A DNA stretch of 64,000 nucleotides from Rhodococcus sp. BP22 (GCF_014281965.1 NZ_JACFTB010000007.1:1-64000); one strand, 5' to 3'; numbered from the stretch's first letter, positions 53,286 through 62,756 are shown. The notes: a model not told the origin generated them from the letters alone. Program-made: numbers and translations.

Positions 53286-54587
53286 CTATGCCGGCGGGGT
53301 CGCCAGATGCCAGTCGGTGCTCTGTTGGTAGCGCGTGCCCACCTCGAAGAGTTGGCGTTCGTGATGCGCTGCGGCCGTGAGTTGAGCGCCGATCGGCATT
53401 CCCGAAGTACTGTGAAATCCAACGGGCACAGCCAGTGTCGGCCCATTGTGAAGTGACCACGGGTAACTGAACTGACCCATCCTTCGTGACTGCGCAACGA
53501 CGTCGTCTCCACCGGCGATGAACGGCACGTCGACGGGCATCGTCGGGGTCAGCACGACGTCCACTTCGTCGAATACCGACTCGAGACCACGACGGTATTC
53601 GACGCAACCCGCATGCGCCGAATCTCGTTGTGCATCGGTAATGTTCAGACCCAGCGAAATGCGCTCGAGTGTTGCGGGCTGAAACAGTTCCGGCGCCTGT
53701 CGGATCCGATCGCGGTGCTCGCGGGCGAGGTCGGAGTAGATCAAGGTGTACACGATGTCCTGGGCTTCTGCGGCGCCGTGGATATCGATGGGAACCAAGT
53801 CGTAGCCGAGTGCAGACAGTTCCCGGGCAGCGGCGTCGACAGCCTCGGAAATGGAAGGGTCGACGTCGTCGGTGATGAACACCCTCGGTACTCCGATCCG
53901 GCGGACAGGTCGCGAAGTCGAGGGTGTGTCCGTAGTGAGCACGTCGAAGATCCGCGCGACGTCGGCAACAGATCTCGCCATCGGCCCGACGGTGTCGAAC
54001 CCCGCACTGACGGGGAAGACGCCGACGTTGCTGATCGAGCCCCAGGTGGGCCTCAGTCCGGTGACCCCACAGGCGGACGCGGGAAGGCGAACCGATCCGC
54101 CGGTATCGGTTCCCAGAGAAGCATCCACCAGCCCGGCTGCCACTGCTGAACCGGAGCCTCCGCTCGACCCGCCTGGCACTCGATCGAGATTCCACGGGTT
54201 GCGGGGGGCCGCGGCGGCGGAGTTCTGGGAGGTGACTCCTACCGCGAACTCCGCCATGTTCAGCTTGGCGGTCACCTGGGCGCCGGCGCCGAGCAGCCTG
54301 GCGACCACGTCGGAATTCGACTTCGCCACAGCGTGTTCGAAGAAGCGCGAAGCGCACGTTGTCGCTATTCCAGCGACATCGATGTTGTCCTTGACCCCGA
54401 TTCGCATACCCGCCAGTGGGCCCTTACGCGGAGCATCGGTCTGATCGATCCACGTGATGACACTGGCGAGTGTGCGGTCGAGGTCACGCGGGGACAGGGC
54501 ACGAGGTTCCGTGCCCTGTCCCCCACTGCGTGTCAGGCGGCACTCCCCGCGCGCAAGGATGCAGTCGCGTCCTCGTCGACGGTCCAA
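53286..54587 (-). CDS. Amidase (amidase signature family)
   Basis: About 433 residues in the longest reading. The Ser-cisSer-Lys triad is present: Lys in VKDNIDVAG (about 66), the cis-Ser and nucleophile in PGGSSGGSGSAVAAGLVDASLGTDTGGSVRLPAS. The N-terminus is short, like allophanate hydrolase-type amidases. It hydrolyses a carboxamide to acid and ammonia. The start is uncertain: TTG at 54587 overlaps hyuB by 55 bases and the frame then runs through a 14-bp hairpin at 54490-54523; the first in-frame ATG is 54407. Third gene after hyuA and hyuB. Confidence 0.85.
   Translation of the reverse strand: MDRRRGRDCILARGECRLTRSGGQGTEPRALSPRDLDRTLASVITWIDQTDAPRKGPLAGMRIGVKDNIDVAGIATTCASRFFEHAVAKSNSDVVARLLGAGAQVTAKLNMAEFAVGVTSQNSAAAAPRNPWNLDRVPGGSSGGSGSAVAAGLVDASLGTDTGGSVRLPASACGVTGLRPTWGSISNVGVFPVSAGFDTVGPMARSVADVARIFDVLTTDTPSTSRPVRRIGVPRVFITDDVDPSISEAVDAAARELSALGYDLVPIDIHGAAEAQDIVYTLIYSDLAREHRDRIRQAPELFQPATLERISLGLNITDAQRDSAHAGCVEYRRGLESVFDEVDVVLTPTMPVDVPFIAGGDDVVAQSRRMGQFSYPWSLHNGPTLAVPVGFHSTSGMPIGAQLTAAAHHERQLFEVGTRYQQSTDWHLATPPA
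54490..54523 (-). terminator. Perfect 14-bp hairpin just after hyuB
   Basis: GGGGACAGGGCACG (54490-54503), six-base loop, then the exact complement (54510-54523). It starts ten bases after the hyuB stop on the minus strand and lies within the 5' part of the amidase reading. It may reduce read-through from hyuAB into the amidase gene or stabilise the hyuAB transcript. Confidence 0.65.
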
Positions 54588-56350
54588 GCCTCGGTGTTCA
54601 CGATGACACCGTAGTCGCGTCGGGCGTCTTCAGCGGTGAGGTACTCGTCCCACACATCACTGAGCACCTGAAACGGATCACGCTTGAACGGGTCGCCGAA
54701 TCCGCCGCCGGAAGGCACCTTGATCTCGAGGGTCTCACCGGCTCGGATGGTCTCCTGAGTGACCTTGGAGTACAACACTTCTTCCCGATCGGTACCCACG
54801 TTACGTGTGAACGAGCCCGAGACTCCGTCGTGTCCGCCGAGCGCGCCTGCAGGCGGATCCGAGCGGTTGTCCGCCTCGGAGCCGAGGAAGGTATCGGTCT
54901 CCATCAGCCATTTGCGCACACTGCCTATACCGCCGCGCCACTGGCCCGGTGCGGGCGCTTCGTCGCGAAGTTCGTAGCGCAACGCCCGCATTGCGTGGTT
55001 GAGTTCGAGTTCCTCGATGGGATTGTTGCGGGTGTTGGCCATCAACGCGTCGACGGCGTCCATCCCGTCCTTGCCGTTGCGTCCACCGTACGAGCCCTCG
55101 TTGATCTCGATGTACACCCAGTAGGACTCACCGTCCGGCGCGATACCCGAGTACGCGATGGCACACAACGCTGCCGAAGAGCCCGCGATCGCGCGGTCGG
55201 GAAGTACCGGCGCGAGAGCAAGGTTGATCGAGTCGAAAATTCGATTCACCTGGGAGAAACGCGCAAAGCACGAGGCCGGGAAGTCGGGATTGAAGATCGT
55301 TCCCTCCGGCGCGTACGCCTTCACCGGCCGGAAACATCCATCGTTCTGCGGAACGAATTCCTCGGTGAGGTCCTCATCGAGAAGAATCGTACGAATGGCC
55401 GATACCGCGACCGGCAAAACCGATCCCTCGAACGGCACGTTGAACGCTGTCGGGACCTGACTGTTGGAGCCGGTGAGGTCGATGAGGATGTCCTCGCCCT
55501 CGACCTGTACGCGCACGGCTACCGCCAACGGCTCCCCACGATTCTTGCCGTCGTCGTCGAGATATCCGACGGGAGCCTCGTAACTACCGTCGGGGATCTC
55601 ACGAATCTTGCTGCGCAGCATATTCTCCGAGTAATCCATCCAGCGCTCACCCGCACTCATCACGGTATCGAGGCCGTACTTCTCGAGCAGTTCGGTGAAA
55701 CGCTTCTCCCCGATTCGAGAGCATGCGATCAGAGCCTCTAGGTCGCCGCGATTCTGTTCCGGCGTACGAACGTTGTCGAGAATGTGCTGAATGAGGTATT
55801 CGTTGCGGACGCCCGCTTCGTAGATCTTCATCGAGTCCATGAGCTTGCCCTCGGCCCACACGTCGACGACGTCCATGCACAGGCCCGGGAAGTTGCCGCC
55901 TACGTCGGAGACGTGGCCGGTGCACCCTGCAAAGCCGATGTGCTCGCCCTGCCAGAAGATCGGAATGATGACGCCGTAATCCGGTGAGTGTGCCGCGCCG
56001 TGGTACGGGTGGTTGTGCAGAACAACGTCGCCGGGCTTGTACGTGCCGGCGAGCCGACGATTGACGCCGCGAATGTAGGCGGGGATCGAACCACAGTGCA
56101 TCGGTGTGGAATCGGATTCACACAGTTCTCGTCCATTGACGTCGAAGATGCCTGCACCGAGGTCCTCGGACTCGCGAATGAGGCTGGAGTACGCCATGCG
56201 GTAGAGCACCTGCGCCATTTCCTTGGCCATCGACTGCAGTGCACCGCCGATGACCCGCAGCGTGATCGGATCGACATCGACGTCGTTCCAGGTACGGTTC
56301 GCCTCGCCTGCGAGAGACACTCCGGTTTTGGGCATCAGTGTCTTGCTCAT
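54533..56350 (-). CDS. Hydantoinase B/oxoprolinase family subunit (HyuB-like)
   Basis: 605 residues. The family pattern is clear: DPITLRVIGGALQSMAKEMAQVLYRMAYSSLIRESEDLGAGIFD, GELC-S---PMHCGSIPA, GDVVLHNHPYHGAAHSPDYGVIIP, GCTGHVSDVGG, and the C-terminal KVPSGGGFGDPFKRDP. With HyuA it forms an ATP-dependent amidohydrolase or carboxylase; characterised relatives open N-methylhydantoin, 5-oxoproline and caprolactam, or carboxylate acetophenone. The metal-binding His and Asp of HNHPYHGAAHSPD are kept. ATG overlaps the hyuA stop (ATGA). Confidence 0.92.
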   Translation of the reverse strand: MSKTLMPKTGVSLAGEANRTWNDVDVDPITLRVIGGALQSMAKEMAQVLYRMAYSSLIRESEDLGAGIFDVNGRELCESDSTPMHCGSIPAYIRGVNRRLAGTYKPGDVVLHNHPYHGAAHSPDYGVIIPIFWQGEHIGFAGCTGHVSDVGGNFPGLCMDVVDVWAEGKLMDSMKIYEAGVRNEYLIQHILDNVRTPEQNRGDLEALIACSRIGEKRFTELLEKYGLDTVMSAGERWMDYSENMLRSKIREIPDGSYEAPVGYLDDDGKNRGEPLAVAVRVQVEGEDILIDLTGSNSQVPTAFNVPFEGSVLPVAVSAIRTILLDEDLTEEFVPQNDGCFRPVKAYAPEGTIFNPDFPASCFARFSQVNRIFDSINLALAPVLPDRAIAGSSAALCAIAYSGIAPDGESYWVYIEINEGSYGGRNGKDGMDAVDALMANTRNNPIEELELNHAMRALRYELRDEAPAPGQWRGGIGSVRKWLMETDTFLGSEADNRSDPPAGALGGHDGVSGSFTRNVGTDREEVLYSKVTQETIRAGETLEIKVPSGGGFGDPFKRDPFQVLSDVWDEYLTAEDARRDYGVIVNTEAWTVDEDATASLRAGSAA

Positions 56351-58428
56351 GCGGGATTCCTCTCGATGATGATGTGGCCGACTGCGTCGACGGTGGCGTG
56401 CTGATTCATGCCGATGATGGTCGTCGAATCGAACTGTTCGACAATGGCAGGTCCAGCGAACTTGTTACCAGCCAGCAGAAGTGACCGCTCGTAGACAGGC
56501 GTCTCGATCCACTCCGGCTTCGCCGTTTCGTCTTTCCAGAAGAGTGCCTGCGTGGTCGTCTTCACCGCAGCCGAAGCGTCGGCACTGCCCTTCTCGATCT
56601 CCGCGATGCGTACGTGCGGCACCGCACCAACACCCGTGACACGGATATTGATCAGCTGAACTGGTTTGTCGTCGAATCGCTGCGAGTACGTGCGTCCGTG
56701 GGCCTCGTGAAATGCCTCTGCCGTCGCTTTGACCCACACATCGTCGATCGGACCGTCGGGTGCCGAGACACGAAGCTCGTATCCCTGACCGACATACCGG
56801 CAATCCGCGCTGCGCTCCAACCTGATGTCCTCCGCGGCAACACCATCGGCTTCGAGCTGTGCGGATGCTTCCCTCGAAAGACGTTCCATCTGCTCACTGA
56901 TCAACTCCACGTCGGGATCAGCGGAGGACGTCCACACCGTCGTCGGCACTTCGTAGCGAATGTCGGTCGTGAGCAAACCCACGGCCGAAGTGATGCCGGG
57001 ATGACCGGGAACGATCACGCGCGGGATACCGAGTTGGTCGGCAATCTGCCACGCGAAGAGTGGCCCTGCGCCGCCTTCGGCGATCAGTGAGAAGTCTCGT
57101 GGGTCGTAGCCTTTTCGGACCGAATGCAGACTGATTGCCTCGGTCATCGAATGGGCCAAGATCTTGAAGATTCCCATCGCGGCCTCGTCGAGCGGGCTGT
57201 TCAGCTTGTCCGCGATATGGGTTTGGATGGCCTCGCGGGCCAGTTCCGGCTTCACTTCCATGGTTCCGGACAGGAAACTGTTTTCTCGCAGCCACCCCAT
57301 CATCACCATCGCATCGGTGGAGGTCGGTTCGGTACCGCCATTGTCGTAACACGCGGGTCCCGGTACGGCGCCTGCACTTCGCGGTCCGACACGGAACATT
57401 CCGCCGTCGTCGACGACCGCGATCGATCCACCACCGGCACCGATGGTGTCGACCTCGGCCATCGGAACCATGGCGTGATAGTCGCCGATTCGAGTATCGA
57501 GTAGATGCTTCATGCGCAGCGCACCATCAGGGGCAACTCCCACATCTGCCGACGTGCCACCGACGTCGAGTGTGATGACGCTGGGGAATCCCGATGCCTT
57601 ACCGATCGCGCATCCGCCCAGAAGTCCGGCTACGACACCGCTGGTCAGCAGGGATATCGGGATCTCACTGGCGCTGCGCGAAGTGACGAGTCCGCCGGAC
57701 GAAGTCATCAAATGAACGTCCTCGCCGACCTGTGCCGCACTGGCCTTCTGCGCGAGGTTCTCGATGTACTTCGATGTCTTGGGTCCGATGAAAGCGTTGA
57801 GGGCAGCCGTCGAGAAGCGCTCGTACTCGCGATATTGCGGAGCCACTTCACTCGAAAGGGAGATGAAGACCTCGGGGAACTCCTCGAGGATGATTGCCTT
57901 CACACGACGCTCGTGTGTCGGATTCCGATACGAGTGGAGGAACGCGACCGCGATTGCTTGCACTCCGCGCTCCTTGAGCAGACGAACCTGTTCACGGACC
58001 GCATCTTCGTCGAGTGGGGTCAGGACGTTTCCTGCGGCATCGATACGCTCGGGCACTACGCGTCGGTTCCGTCGGGGCACCAACTGCCACTTCTGCCACG
58101 GAAGGTCCTGGTAGTTCGAGTAATTCAGCGGACGCTTCTTGCGAGCAATGTGCAGAAGGTCGCGGAAACCTTCGGTGGTGATCATGCCGACGTCGCAGCC
58201 GTTGTGTTCGAGGACGATGTTCGTCGCCACCGTGGTTCCGTGGAAGAACATGTCGATCTCGGCGGGGTCGATGCCGGCGCGCTTGGCAAGCACCTCGATG
58301 CCTGCCATCGTTCCGATCGACGGGTCATGGTTGGTCGACGGCGTCTTGTGCACGTCGACCGTGCCGTCGTCGTCCCACAACACCAGGTCGGTGAACGTAC
58401 CGCCGACGTCGACTCCAATTCGTTTCAT
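56347..58428 (-). CDS. Hydantoinase A/oxoprolinase family subunit (HyuA-like)
   Basis: 693 residues. ATP-binding acetate-kinase-like fold with GVDVGGTFTDLV (5-16), HGTTVATNIVLEHNG, TTEGFRDLLHIARKKRP, VTLDVGGTSADVG, IGAGGGSIAVVD and GPGPACYDNGGTEPTSTDAMV. This subunit phosphorylates the amide or enol substrate, and HyuB completes hydrolysis. ATG at 58428 follows GGAAGC and starts at the conserved KRIGVDVGG. First gene of hyuA-hyuB-amidase; its upstream region carries two operator-like sites next to the divergent GntR gene. Confidence 0.92.
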   Translation of the reverse strand: MKRIGVDVGGTFTDLVLWDDDGTVDVHKTPSTNHDPSIGTMAGIEVLAKRAGIDPAEIDMFFHGTTVATNIVLEHNGCDVGMITTEGFRDLLHIARKKRPLNYSNYQDLPWQKWQLVPRRNRRVVPERIDAAGNVLTPLDEDAVREQVRLLKERGVQAIAVAFLHSYRNPTHERRVKAIILEEFPEVFISLSSEVAPQYREYERFSTAALNAFIGPKTSKYIENLAQKASAAQVGEDVHLMTSSGGLVTSRSASEIPISLLTSGVVAGLLGGCAIGKASGFPSVITLDVGGTSADVGVAPDGALRMKHLLDTRIGDYHAMVPMAEVDTIGAGGGSIAVVDDGGMFRVGPRSAGAVPGPACYDNGGTEPTSTDAMVMMGWLRENSFLSGTMEVKPELAREAIQTHIADKLNSPLDEAAMGIFKILAHSMTEAISLHSVRKGYDPRDFSLIAEGGAGPLFAWQIADQLGIPRVIVPGHPGITSAVGLLTTDIRYEVPTTVWTSSADPDVELISEQMERLSREASAQLEADGVAAEDIRLERSADCRYVGQGYELRVSAPDGPIDDVWVKATAEAFHEAHGRTYSQRFDDKPVQLINIRVTGVGAVPHVRIAEIEKGSADASAAVKTTTQALFWKDETAKPEWIETPVYERSLLLAGNKFAGPAIVEQFDSTTIIGMNQHATVDAVGHIIIERNPA

Positions 58429-58566
58429 CAAGCTTCCATTTCTGTGGGCGCCCACGAAGGAGCGGAAAGGGACGACCGGGGCGAATCGCCATCTTGCGAA
58501 AAGTTCTAATAGCCAACCGATCAAGGTGACAGGAGTCATAGTGCTTGAGGACCGCCAGAATTGCAA

Positions 58567-58653
58567 TACCTCTGATGTTTAAAGCCAAAATTGGCCCGAT
58601 CGCTTCGTCAGGCGTACGAGACCGAGCGGTTTTTACCCTAAAGAGCGGATGTA
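58567..58653. promoter_or_regulatory. Two operator-like sites between hyuA and the GntR gene
   Basis: Site c: TACCTCTGATGTTTAAAG (58567-58584). Site d, on the minus strand: ACATCCGCTCTTTAG (58652-58638). Both match AACATCTGMTSTTTAAG, the consensus of the two sites after the GntR gene. In addition GTTAGG (58705-58710) and CCTAAC (58719-58724) form an inverted repeat close to the GntR start. The 329-base gap holds no gene. Confidence 0.6.
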
Positions 58654-58757
58654 TACCGATCCAGTGCTCCCACTCGAGCATCCGGGCCGCTCGCCGTGGG
58701 GCACGTTAGGCTCAGTCTCCTAACACCCCACCGACGCACGACGAAGGACGACGAACC

Positions 58758-59492
58758 GTGACCGATTCGACGCCGAGTGACGCCTCCAACAAGAGCTCGC
58801 CGGCCTACGCGGTACTGGCAGCCAACCTTCGCCGACGAATCCTGTCCGGCGAGCTCCAACCCGGCACGAGACTCCCCGGGGAGGCGGAGTTGACCGCCGA
58901 GTACAGCGTGGGCCGAAGCACTATTCGCGAAGCTCTACGCTCTCTGGCCAGCCAAAACCTCATCAATACAACACGGGGCGTCACCGGCGGAAGCTTCGTG
59001 GCCACCCCAAGCGTCGGACACATCAGCGCACACCTCGAAACAGGCGTTGCGTTGATGGCTGCGGCTGAGACAGTCACAGTCGACCAATTGATGGAGGTGC
59101 GCAACTTGATGGAGGTGCCGGCGGCCGGTATTGCCGCCTACCGGCGCACCGAGCTGCACCTCGAACAACTTCGAGCGGCGATCTTCGATCCCGAAGGCGC
59201 TGAGGGACCCGAGACCTACACGAAGAATCAAGAATTTCACCTGGTGCTACTGCGCGCTACCCAGAATCCACTGCTCGAACTCATCACCGCTCCGGTATTC
59301 CGCGTCTTGTCCAGCAGATTTGGACGTGACCACGCGCCGAAGGGCTTCTGGCAATGCGTCGACCACGACCATCGCGCGATTCTCGACGTCGTTTCGGCAG
59401 GTGATTCGATGACCGCGATGGACCTGATGCGCACACACCTGGACCATCTCGGTGATTCCTACCGCCAGATGGACCGGCTGCGCACCGACTGA
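58758..59492 (+). CDS. GntR-family regulator, FadR/FCD subfamily
   Basis: 244 residues. The N-terminal winged helix reads AANLRRRILSGELQPGTRLPGEAELTAEYSVGRSTIREALRSLASQNLINTTRGVTGGSFV (about 19-77). The C-terminal FCD domain is helical, with QLMEVRNLMEVPAAGIAAYRRTE, QEFHLVLLRATQNPLLE and DHDHRAILDVVSAGDSMTAMDLMRTHLDHL, including the Asp and His residues that usually hold a metal and carboxylate ligand. GTG start. It stands between two divergent catabolic operons with related operator-like sites on both sides, so it very likely controls both. Confidence 0.92.
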   Translation: MTDSTPSDASNKSSPAYAVLAANLRRRILSGELQPGTRLPGEAELTAEYSVGRSTIREALRSLASQNLINTTRGVTGGSFVATPSVGHISAHLETGVALMAAAETVTVDQLMEVRNLMEVPAAGIAAYRRTELHLEQLRAAIFDPEGAEGPETYTKNQEFHLVLLRATQNPLLELITAPVFRVLSSRFGRDHAPKGFWQCVDHDHRAILDVVSAGDSMTAMDLMRTHLDHLGDSYRQMDRLRTD

Positions 59493-59497
59493 GCCTA

Positions 59498-59588
59498 AAC
59501 ATCTGCTCTTTAAGCCCTTCACTTCGATAGCCATGCTGTTATACCTCAAGAATTCGCCTCTTGACTCCTGAAACATCTGATGTTTAAG
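59498..59588. promoter_or_regulatory. Two operator-like sites before the MaoC operon
   Basis: Site a: AACATCTGCTCTTTAAG (59498-59514). Site b: AACATCTGATGTTTAAG (59572-59588), which contains the perfect palindrome AACATC-T-GATGTT. They share 15 of 17 bases with each other. Site b ends 41 bases before the MaoC start. Confidence 0.65.
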
Positions 59589-59629
59589 TTCAGGTGCAGG
59601 CAATTGCCGAACAAACATGAGGAGACGCG

Positions 59630-60178
59630 ATGGCAACCCATCCGGCCGTTCTTGGGCGCTTTTTCGAGGACTACGTCGTGGGCGACGTGTATCAGCATCC
59701 CCTCGGCCGCACGATCTCCGAGGCCGACAACACGTGGATCACGCTGTTGTCGATGAATACGAACCAGAATCACTTCAACGCGCACGCCGCGTCGCAGAAC
59801 CCGATAACCGGTGGCCGCATCCTCGTGAACTCCGGGTTGACCGTCGCAGTGATACTCGGCATTTCGGTTCTGGACATGAGCCAGAATGCGATTTCGAATC
59901 TGTCGTTCACCGACATCGAGATGTCGAACCCTGTCTATGTGGGCGACACGCTCTACGCGGAAAGCATCTGCACCGCACTTCGCCTTTCCAAATCACGCCC
60001 GTACGCAGGCATCGTCTCGATGATCACACGGGGTCTGAATCAGGATGGCGTTCAGGTCATTTCGTGGAAGCGTTCGGTGATGGTCGCGACCAGAGACAGC
60101 GGCATCGGCCAGAACTACTTCCCCGAAGCGACGAGCGGCCCGCTCGAACTACCGGCCACGAAAGGCATCGAGGCATGA
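59630..60178 (+). CDS. MaoC-family acyl-CoA hydratase
   Basis: 182 residues with the hot-dog hydratase fold. It resembles the mesaconyl-CoA/itaconyl-CoA hydratase-type MaoC proteins: GRFFEDYVVGDVYQHPLGRTISEADNTWITLLSMNTNQNHFNAHAA, then TGGRILVNSGLT and DIEMSNPVYVGDTLYAESI. It would add water to an enoyl-CoA-type double bond. GAGGAGACGCG precedes the ATG. The stop overlaps the CoA-transferase start (ATGA). First gene of a five-gene plus-strand operon. Confidence 0.88.
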   Translation: MATHPAVLGRFFEDYVVGDVYQHPLGRTISEADNTWITLLSMNTNQNHFNAHAASQNPITGGRILVNSGLTVAVILGISVLDMSQNAISNLSFTDIEMSNPVYVGDTLYAESICTALRLSKSRPYAGIVSMITRGLNQDGVQVISWKRSVMVATRDSGIGQNYFPEATSGPLELPATKGIEA

Positions 60179-61392
60179 GACCACTCGAAGACGTACGCAT
60201 CATCTCGCTCGAGCAGTACGGCGCAGGCCCGTTCGGAAGCCTGCATCTGGCGGACCTGGGTGCCGATGTCATCAAGATCGAGGACCCCAGAGTCGGTGGC
60301 GACGTCGGCCGCTATGTCCCGCCGTACAACGAAGGCGAGGACTCGTTGTTCTTCGAGACCTTCAACCGGAACAAGCGCAGCCTTTCCCTCGACCTCTCGA
60401 CTCCGTCCGGTCGAAGTGTGTTCGAGGATCTCGTACGAACCAGTGACGCGGTGTACTCCAACCTCCGCGGAGATGTTCCGGCAAAGATCGGCATCACGTA
60501 CGACGATCTGAAACATCTCAACCCAGCCATCGTATGCTGCAGCCTCACTGGCTTCGGCATGACCGGACCGCGCGCGAAAGAGCCTGGCTACGACTACATT
60601 CTGCAAGGTCTTGCCGGATGGATGAGTGTCACCGGCGACCCGGATGGGCCTCCGACGAAGTCGGGTCTTTCCCTCGTGGACTACTCGGGCGGATTCGTCG
60701 CGGCCATCTCATTGTTGGCGGGCCTGCATGCAGCGCGGCGCGACGGGGTCGGTGGAGACTGCGACGTGTCGCTGTACGACACCGCGATGTCCCTGCTGAC
60801 CTACCCGGCGACATGGCATCTCAACGCCGGATTCGAACCCGTGCGTACCAAGAACTCCGCACATCCCTCATTGGTCCCGTTCCAAGCTTTCCAGGCCAGC
60901 GACGGGTGGCTCGTCGTGGGATGCGCGAAGGAGAAGTTCTGGGAGAGATTGGTTGTTGCAATCGGCCGGCCCGAACTCGGCACCGACCCCCGGTTCACGA
61001 ATTTCGCGCTACGCGGCACGAACCAGTCCGAATTGCTCCCGATACTCGAGGAGGTGTTCGTGAGCCGCACAGTCGATCACTGGCTATCCTTGCTCGGACC
61101 GGCAGGCGTGCCATCGGGACCGATCAACGACGTCGCCCAGGCTCTCACCGAACCACACACTCTCGCAAGAAATCTCATCGTCGAGACGACCCATCCCGTC
61201 TACGACACGGTTCGCCAGGTCGCTTCACCGGTGAACTTCGGCTCCGAACCACCCCAGTATCGTCGTGCACCCACCCGCAACGAGCACTTCGACGAGGTCA
61301 TCCGCGAACAGCTCGGGTACGACGACGACCGTGTCGCGGAACTCAGCGCTTCGGGCGCTTTCGGCACTGCCGAACAGGCGGTACACCCGTGA
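60175..61392 (+). CDS. CaiB/BaiF (family III) CoA-transferase
   Basis: 405 residues. Family motifs: EQYGAGPFGSLHLADLGADVIKIEDP, NRNKRSLSLDLS, GFGMTGPRAKEPGYDYILQGLAGWMSVTG with the catalytic Asp140, and GPINDVAQALTEPH near the C-terminus. It moves CoA from a donor thioester onto a free acid, entering the acid into the CoA pathway encoded around it. Overlaps both neighbours by four bases (ATGA and GTGA), so translation is coupled. Confidence 0.93.
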   Translation: MRPLEDVRIISLEQYGAGPFGSLHLADLGADVIKIEDPRVGGDVGRYVPPYNEGEDSLFFETFNRNKRSLSLDLSTPSGRSVFEDLVRTSDAVYSNLRGDVPAKIGITYDDLKHLNPAIVCCSLTGFGMTGPRAKEPGYDYILQGLAGWMSVTGDPDGPPTKSGLSLVDYSGGFVAAISLLAGLHAARRDGVGGDCDVSLYDTAMSLLTYPATWHLNAGFEPVRTKNSAHPSLVPFQAFQASDGWLVVGCAKEKFWERLVVAIGRPELGTDPRFTNFALRGTNQSELLPILEEVFVSRTVDHWLSLLGPAGVPSGPINDVAQALTEPHTLARNLIVETTHPVYDTVRQVASPVNFGSEPPQYRRAPTRNEHFDEVIREQLGYDDDRVAELSASGAFGTAEQAVHP

Positions 61393-62756
61393 CCTCGGCG
61401 GTGCTGGCGTCGTGGGCGCACGGTCTCACCTTCTCGGATCTCCCCGAGACCGTCCGTCACGCCACTGCCCGCCACCTCCTCGATGGCGTCGGAAATGCAG
61501 TGGCTGCAGGACGACTCGGCTCCGGTGCCGCCGGTTGGGCCGTGGCCGACTCGCTCGGCGGGCCCGCTGAAGCAATTCCGTTGACTGGAACACGCAGCTT
61601 GTCCGCACCTGCCGCTGCAATGGCGACAGCGGTGCGAGTACATGCCTTGGACTTTGATGACACACATGCCGGCGCCCTCGTGCACCCCACCGTCGTGTCG
61701 TTGCCTGCGGCGTTCGCAGTCGGTCAGCAGGTGGGTGCTTCGGGATCGGAGATACTGACCGCTGCCACCATCGGTCTGGAAAGTGCATGCAGATTGGGCG
61801 CGGTCAGTCCACATGGATTCCATGCACGCGGGCTCCACGCCACTGGTGTCGTGGGACCACTGTCCTCTGCGCTGGTCGCCGGATACCTGTACAAACTCCC
61901 CGTTCCGCAATTGGTCGACGCTCTGGGGATCGCCGGGTCGTCCAGTTCGGGACTACTCGAGTTTCTCGACACCGACGCAGACACCAAGGCATTGCATCCG
62001 GGATCGGCGAGCTTCAACGGAATCCTCGCGGCGCGACTAGCAGCGGCCGGCGCAAGCGGTCCGTCCTCGGTACTCGAAGGCAAACGTGGCCTCTATGCTG
62101 CAATGTCTGCTCGCGCAGCCGATTTCACAGCATTGACCGATCAACTCGGCGATCACTGGGAAGCGACACGCATCGGTATCAAGCCATACCCCAGTTGCCA
62201 GCTCATGCACGTGACACTCGACGCCGTCTCCGCAGCACTCGGTACCAAGGTAGACCCGACCCGCATCCGCGATATCGAGGTGTACGTGCACCCGGATTCC
62301 ATTCCGATCGTGTGCGGCCCGAACGCTGGAACCGCGGCTCCGCGTAGCACCTACGACGGTAAGTTCGATCTTCCCTGGAGCGTCGCCGCTCTGATACACG
62401 ACGGCGCAGTCACCGTGGAGACATACACCCCCGAATCGATCGCCCGGCCTGCCGTGCTGGACACCGCACGCATCGTGCGTGTCACCGAAGTCGTGTCCGA
62501 CGGTCCCGCCGCGTCGGCACCAGGTCGTGCCGTGATCACGCTCGAAGACGGCAGGGTCCTCGACGGCCAGGTTGCCGGCAGTCGAGGTTCCATCGCGCTA
62601 CCCCTGGACGACAGCGAGCTTGTCGCCAAGTTCGCCGGCAACTGCGGCGAACACCCGCAATCGCGGGAGCTTGCCGACCGACTCCTCGGTCTCGCCGACG
62701 AACCGAACCTCTCCACCGTGCTCGCCCTTGCCGCTCGTGTTGCACAACCGAACTAA
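61389..62756 (+). CDS. MmgE/PrpD family protein
   Basis: 455 residues. Family signature segments: ATARHLLDGVGNAVAAG, VRVHALDFDDTHAGALVHPTVVSLPAAFAVG, LHATGVVGPLSSALVAGYL, IAGSSSSGLLEFLDTDADTKALHPGSASFNGILAARLA and GIKPYPSCQLMH. Characterised members are 2-methylcitrate dehydratase, cis-aconitate decarboxylase and iminodisuccinate epimerase; which reaction occurs here cannot be read from sequence. GTG start overlaps the preceding stop. The pathway context suggests a tricarboxylate or branched dicarboxylate. Confidence 0.9.
   Translation: MTSAVLASWAHGLTFSDLPETVRHATARHLLDGVGNAVAAGRLGSGAAGWAVADSLGGPAEAIPLTGTRSLSAPAAAMATAVRVHALDFDDTHAGALVHPTVVSLPAAFAVGQQVGASGSEILTAATIGLESACRLGAVSPHGFHARGLHATGVVGPLSSALVAGYLYKLPVPQLVDALGIAGSSSSGLLEFLDTDADTKALHPGSASFNGILAARLAAAGASGPSSVLEGKRGLYAAMSARAADFTALTDQLGDHWEATRIGIKPYPSCQLMHVTLDAVSAALGTKVDPTRIRDIEVYVHPDSIPIVCGPNAGTAAPRSTYDGKFDLPWSVAALIHDGAVTVETYTPESIARPAVLDTARIVRVTEVVSDGPAASAPGRAVITLEDGRVLDGQVAGSRGSIALPLDDSELVAKFAGNCGEHPQSRELADRLLGLADEPNLSTVLALAARVAQPN

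Noticed and set aside
53224-54357. Second long minus-strand frame inside the amidase gene
   Set aside because: Arg- and Ser-rich frame-shifted reading of the amidase with no motifs.
54470-58509. Long plus-strand frames (54470-55741 and 57505-58509) opposite hyuA, hyuB and the amidase
   Set aside because: Shadow frames of well-conserved genes on the minus strand; no similarity to any family.
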